Source of the DNA: Pontibacter sp. Tf4
GTDB lineage: Bacteria; Bacteroidota; Bacteroidia; Cytophagales; Hymenobacteraceae
Direction: 5' to 3'
Length of the DNA stretch: 64,000 bases
Assembly (NCBI RefSeq): GCF_014212495.1
Contig: NZ_JACKZC010000001.1
Location: 558,001-622,000, forward strand
A program made the position numbers and the translations under genes. The notes beneath the pieces are model-generated. The model did no database searches. It worked only from the letters and a program-made list of their open reading frames with translations, and was not told the origin of the DNA. This document shows positions 60,240 to 64,000 of this stretch, piece by piece (positions within the stretch are counted from its first letter, which is position 1; each line of letters begins with the position of its first letter).

Positions 60240-62558
60240 ATGCGCCAACGTGATAATGCCATTGCTGCTTTTCTGCTGTTAGCTCTTACCGGGCTGGCGC
60301 TACTTAGTATTTACCTGCTGATGCCTCCCAAACCGGTTCGGGCTACGGCCCCTGCCACGGTGTTTTCGGCGGAGCGTGCTATGCAGTATGTAAACCAGAT
60401 AGCCCGCGAACCACACGCCATGGGCACCGCCGCGCACGCCAGCGTACGGGCGTACCTGCTGCAGCAAATGCAGGAACTGGGGCTTAACCCGCAGGTGCAG
60501 GAAACAACCGTCCCGGATAGCAATGGCCCGGTAGCAAATGTGGGTTATGTGTACAATATAATAGGCCGTAAAAAAGGAACAGGCACCGGCAAACAGGCCA
60601 TCCTGTTAATGGCCCACTACGACTCGCAGCCCAATGCCCGTGGTGCCGCCGACGATGGTGCAGGCGTGGCCGCTATTCTGGAAACTATAAGAGCCCTGAG
60701 CCAGGCAGCACCACTGCAGCATGACGTGATTGTGTTGCTGACCGATGGCGAAGAATATGGGCTGTTCGGGGCGCGGGCTTTTATGGCGCACAGCTGGGCA
60801 AAGGATGTAGCTATAGTTCTGAACGTGGAAGCCCGCGGCAACCAGGGCCCGAGCATGACCTTTGAGATGAGTCCGCAGAATGGCTGGGTGGCAAAACAAT
60901 TCATAAAAGCGGCACCTTACCCGTTTGTCAGTTCACTGGCCTACGAGATCTACAGCCGCATGCCCAACGACACCGACTTCACTGTTTTTAAAGATGCCGG
61001 CTACACCGGGCTTAACTCCGCTTTTATAGATGGCTTTGTACACTACCACAAACTCACCGACTCGCCTGAGAACCTGAACTTGGGCAGCCTGCAACAACAT
61101 GGCAGCAACATGCTGGCGCTGGTGCAGCACTTCGGCCACCAGGACCTTACCCATACCAAAGCCCGCGATACTGTTTTCTTTAACTTTATAAATGGCTGGG
61201 TGATCAATTACCCGGTTGGGCTGAACATACTCTGGATTGCCCTGGCAACGCTGCTGCTGTTTGTAACTATAAAAGTGGCACTGTTTAAAAATGAGGTTAC
61301 CCTATGGCAAACTATAGTTGGAGCGGGGAGTTACCTGTTGCTGCTGGTAGTAGTGGCGGGTGTGTTCATCCCTGTAAACAAGCTGGTGCTGCAACTGCTG
61401 CCACTCACGCACGGGCACAATGGTGTATATGGTTCCGATCATTTTTTTATCTCTTATCTGTTGCTGGCGCTGGGGCTGTTTATTTTGCTGAGCTGGCTGG
61501 TGTTGCGCTGGCTGCGTTTGCTGCCTTTTATGCTGGGCATCTTTATAGTTCAGTTCGCACTGACTATCGTTTTATACTTGCTGGTGCCGGCTGCCGCTTG
61601 CCTGTTGCTGTTTCCGTTGCTGTTTAGCATGGGCGGTGCCTTGCTGGTGCTGATGCAGGACCTTTACAACCAACCGGAAGTTTGCTGGCGCTATGCCCTT
61701 ATCCTGCTGGTAGCAGCTATTCCCGCTATTTTTATCATGATGCCGATCGTGCAGGTGGTATTTGTGGCGTTCGGGCTGCAGTTGCCGGTAGGGGCCCTGG
61801 CGCTGTTTGTGTTGCTGCTTGGGCTGTTGTTGCCCTTGCTGGTTATGCTGGAGCAGAGCTATAGTTGGCGGTTTATCCCGTTGCTGCCCCTGGTGCTGCT
61901 GGCGGCCGGTGTGTTGCAGGTGGCGCGTGCCATAGAGGCCGAAAAGCCATCCGATAAACAACCGCTGCACAGCCACGTTGCCTATTATCTGAATGCCGAT
62001 ACAAACAAAGCCTGGTGGGTATCTGCCTTCTTTAAAAATGATGATTGGAACAAACAATTCTTCCCCGCTCCTGAAACCGGAACGATACAGGATATTTACC
62101 CGCATGCCCAGCGCATCTATTTAAAAAACACGGCTCCCATTGCCGCACTAACGCCGCCGGTAGCTATAGTTCAGAAAGATTCTGTTAGCGGAGACGAGCG
62201 CCTGCTGGAAATAAAGTTGTCATCGCCACGCGGGGCAGCGCACATGGAAGTCATACTACAGCCGGAAACTATAGGTGCACTGCATGCCGTAAGCCTAAAC
62301 GGAAAACCACTACAACTACAGCCCGTCACTACTGCGGCTGCGCCGGTATATCATATCCGCTACTATGGCCTGCCGGTAACCAAAGATGGTGTGCTGGAAG
62401 TGCGCCTTCAGAAAGATGTACCGCTTTACCTGCTGCTTTACGACCATAGTTTAGCACTGCCACAGGAACTGGTAAAGCAACCCATGCCGGCGCATGTAGT
62501 ACCCGAACAAGGCCGCGACAGCAATCTTAGCGTTGTCCGGAAAGCGTACCATTTCTGA
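60240..62558 (+). CDS. M28-family membrane aminopeptidase
   Basis: I start at 60240 (MRQRDNAIAAFLLLALTGLA), inside a longer frame, because it begins the first membrane span. The protein has 772 residues. Metal-site residues are visible: His126-Tyr-Asp128 (MAHYDSQ), Asp139 (AADDGAG), Glu171-Glu172 (TDGEEYG) and Glu197 (NVEARGNQGP). The M28 domain is about 45-300. The next 270 residues are about seven hydrophobic spans, then a soluble C-terminal domain of 160 residues. It resembles ER-type Fxna/bacterial membrane M28 peptidases, with the catalytic part outside. Confidence 0.9.
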   Translation: MRQRDNAIAAFLLLALTGLALLSIYLLMPPKPVRATAPATVFSAERAMQYVNQIAREPHAMGTAAHASVRAYLLQQMQELGLNPQVQETTVPDSNGPVANVGYVYNIIGRKKGTGTGKQAILLMAHYDSQPNARGAADDGAGVAAILETIRALSQAAPLQHDVIVLLTDGEEYGLFGARAFMAHSWAKDVAIVLNVEARGNQGPSMTFEMSPQNGWVAKQFIKAAPYPFVSSLAYEIYSRMPNDTDFTVFKDAGYTGLNSAFIDGFVHYHKLTDSPENLNLGSLQQHGSNMLALVQHFGHQDLTHTKARDTVFFNFINGWVINYPVGLNILWIALATLLLFVTIKVALFKNEVTLWQTIVGAGSYLLLLVVVAGVFIPVNKLVLQLLPLTHGHNGVYGSDHFFISYLLLALGLFILLSWLVLRWLRLLPFMLGIFIVQFALTIVLYLLVPAAACLLLFPLLFSMGGALLVLMQDLYNQPEVCWRYALILLVAAIPAIFIMMPIVQVVFVAFGLQLPVGALALFVLLLGLLLPLLVMLEQSYSWRFIPLLPLVLLAAGVLQVARAIEAEKPSDKQPLHSHVAYYLNADTNKAWWVSAFFKNDDWNKQFFPAPETGTIQDIYPHAQRIYLKNTAPIAALTPPVAIVQKDSVSGDERLLEIKLSSPRGAAHMEVILQPETIGALHAVSLNGKPLQLQPVTTAAAPVYHIRYYGLPVTKDGVLEVRLQKDVPLYLLLYDHSLALPQELVKQPMPAHVVPEQGRDSNLSVVRKAYHF

Positions 62559-62665
62559 AGGTTTTAAAGATGGAGCTGTGCTTTTTAAGGGAATACCACT
62601 GAAACAGAACCTGAAGCACAGGAGGCGTAGTATAGGTAGAGAACCCTGCTACAACACAACAGCTT

Positions 62666-63220
62666 ATGCACAAGATCACGTCACTTGTTCTGGTAACTAT
62701 AGCACTTGCATGTACCGCCTGCAACAGCCGCACCACCGACACCGAGACAAGAGAATTAACCTACCAGCTGGACCGGAACGAACCAAGCGCCATGTTCTGG
62801 GATTATGCCGCCAGCACCAGCCTGCTGCAGAAAGAGCTCGGTGCCCTGGCAAAACAAAAGACCAGCGACCCGCGCATTACTGCCCTCGCCGACAGCATGC
62901 TGTATATCCACACCAATGCCCTGCACCGGTTAGTGCATATCGCCAAAAAATATAAGCACGTGCAGCTCCCCGACAGCCTGACCGGCGCCGACAGCACCAC
63001 CGTAGAGGATTTTAAGCAGCTGGAAGGGGAAGAATTTACAGCCCGCTACCTTGAGTACCTGGAGCAAAGCAGCACCACGCAGCTCGAACGGTACAACGAA
63101 ACACTTTCGGAAACAGAAGACCCTGCCCTGCGCAGCTGGCTCAATACCATGCGGGCACGTTTAAGCAGTCAGCTGCAGGCCTATACCGCCTTTGCCGACA
63201 CCGTTACAGAAGATCAATAG
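62666..63220 (+). CDS. DUF4142-type lipoprotein
   Basis: This encodes 184 residues with a lipobox ending LACTAC (Cys19). The mature part is all helix: FWDYAASTSLLQKELGALA, SDPRITALADSMLYIHTNALHRL, FTARYLEYLEQSSTTQLERYNE, as in the ferritin-like DUF4142 (predicted outer-membrane or periplasmic) family. It has no visible metal ligands. It follows the M28 peptidase by 108 bases in the same direction. Confidence 0.78.
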   Translation: MHKITSLVLVTIALACTACNSRTTDTETRELTYQLDRNEPSAMFWDYAASTSLLQKELGALAKQKTSDPRITALADSMLYIHTNALHRLVHIAKKYKHVQLPDSLTGADSTTVEDFKQLEGEEFTARYLEYLEQSSTTQLERYNETLSETEDPALRSWLNTMRARLSSQLQAYTAFADTVTEDQ

Positions 63221-63235
63221 GGAATTAAACTATAA

Positions 63236-63892
63236 TCAGCTCCAGAGCTCGGCAGCTTTGCGGGCCATGTTAAAGAACAGATCGCGCTCGAGCCCCGAAA
63301 CCTGGCGGGCTTCGCACTCGGTGTAGCCGTTTTCTACAGCGTTCAGGTAGTCGTAATAGAGTTGGGCCAGTTCCAGCGAGTCGTCTTCAAAGCACTCGGT
63401 CAGCTTGTCTTTTGCCAGTTTCTCCGGCTCAAATACTTTGGAAGGGTATAGTTTATCGAGCTGGTAGATGAGGTATTTCTGCGATGTTTTAGGCTTGCGG
63501 GCGCCAAACAGTTCCTCAATGGGCGTATCATCATCGTCATCATCCATGTCGGGCTCATCTTCCACGGCAAGGGGCTCATATACAATAATGTCAAAACCCA
63601 GCAGCTCCAGGTACTCGTCAAACTGCTCTTTTATCGGTATCAGGGTGGGGGTGTCGTAGGGTTTGTTTAGGATGTTGGCCATGTGCAGGGCCATTTCCTT
63701 TCCTTTCTCGCCGGCAGCAATCAGTATCTGGTTAAACTGCGTGAAATCGCAGCCCAGGTATATAAACTTATACTCGTCGTCGAGCATGGTAAAGCACCAA
63801 AGGGTAATAAACTCCGTATCGTCGATTACTACTGTATCGATGTAGAGTTCGTTTATCTGAACGTAGTAAGGCGAATATTCCGGAGCGTCCAT
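63236..63892 (-). CDS. Conserved acidic protein, unknown function
   Basis: I start at 63892 (MDAPEYSPYYVQINELYIDT); nine extra codons lie upstream. The protein has 218 residues. It has a strand-rich first half (ITLWCFTMLDDEYKFIYLGCD), a very acidic linker (EDEPDMDDDDDDTPIEE) and a helical end (DSLELAQLYYDYLNAVENGY, ARQVSGLERDLFFNMARKAAE). I recognise no family; cytoplasmic location is likely. It converges with the DUF4142 gene. The last 100 bases of the window hold nothing recognisable. Confidence 0.7.
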   Translation of the reverse strand: MDAPEYSPYYVQINELYIDTVVIDDTEFITLWCFTMLDDEYKFIYLGCDFTQFNQILIAAGEKGKEMALHMANILNKPYDTPTLIPIKEQFDEYLELLGFDIIVYEPLAVEDEPDMDDDDDDTPIEELFGARKPKTSQKYLIYQLDKLYPSKVFEPEKLAKDKLTECFEDDSLELAQLYYDYLNAVENGYTECEARQVSGLERDLFFNMARKAAELWS

Positions 63893-64000
63893 GATGGGTT
63901 CGTTTAAAAGTCGAAACACATTTTACTGCATGGCTAAAGGCTTGTTGGCATATACGTCAAATCCGGAGATATGGCAGTGCATCTATATAGAAAGTTTGGT

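Larger units (their letters stand above)
1..64000. repeat. Highly iterated palindrome AACTATAGTT / half-site AACTATAG
   Basis: The 10-base palindrome and its 8-base half-site occur in coding and non-coding DNA on both strands. Sites seen in the first 10 kb include 807, 1800, 1918, 2277, 2703, 6253, 7762, 8862 and 8925. In coding DNA they appear as ATA-GTT (Ile-Val) or TAT-AGT (Tyr-Ser). Many sit right after stop codons (TAACTATAG). Degenerate forms (AACTATAA, GTATAGTT, TTATAGTT) are also frequent. Confidence 0.9.

Overview
The window reads as chromosomal DNA of a Bacteroidota bacterium, most likely a Hymenobacteraceae (Pontibacter-like) member. Grounds: type IX secretion sorting tails, a CarboxypepD-type TonB receptor, many lipoproteins and outer-membrane barrels, TAnnTTTG-type promoters without Shine-Dalgarno signals, and family content typical of Cytophagales. 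Assignment below the family is inference from protein style; no database was searched. I count about 58 genes, one tRNA, thirteen hairpin terminators and several repeat families.

Layout. 1-9 kb: a run of small minus-strand genes (PIG-L deacetylase, ABM monooxygenase, SRPBCC protein, lipoproteins), then an iron-uptake pair (TonB siderophore receptor, PepSY reductase-like protein). 9-18 kb: DJ-1/PfpI protein, a DnaA-box palindrome in a gene-free stretch, a histone-deacetylase-like enzyme, a type III polyketide synthase/methyltransferase/flavoprotein cassette, a T9SS cargo protein and a PhoD phosphatase. 18-28 kb: Spy-like protein, luciferase-like oxidoreductase, tRNA-Arg, an HD-Pycsar-effector membrane protein, a 1271-residue metallophosphoesterase/outer-membrane barrel and its DUF6268 neighbour. 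28-35 kb: ppk1-sixA, hflX with a membrane cytochrome c, and two surface-polysaccharide genes. 35-45 kb: murF, an FG-GAP T9SS protein, the omega-amidase/methionine aminotransferase salvage pair, a Fe-S uracil-DNA glycosylase and two charged disordered proteins. 45-53 kb: a receiver protein, two PAS-only proteins, mfd and a REP-associated transposase. 53-64 kb: RsbQ-like hydrolase, J-domain protein, hydrolase-TPR protein, DUF2911, GNAT, yajQ, terC, an M28 peptidase and small conserved genes.

The strongest unexplained signal is not a gene. The palindrome AACTATAGTT and its half AACTATAG/CTATAGTT are scattered through genes and spacers alike; I count 17 sites in the first 10 kb against about 0.3 expected for a random octamer. 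This resembles the HIP1 highly iterated palindrome of cyanobacteria, but with another sequence. The gene-free stretches at 12.4-13.1, 27.2-28.0 and 30.9-31.5 kb are three copies of a composite repeat whose core folds into a helix kept by compensatory changes. A smaller two-hairpin element (27.8 and 40.2 kb) shows the same behaviour. A RAYT transposase carries a copy of its likely REP target inside its own reading frame.
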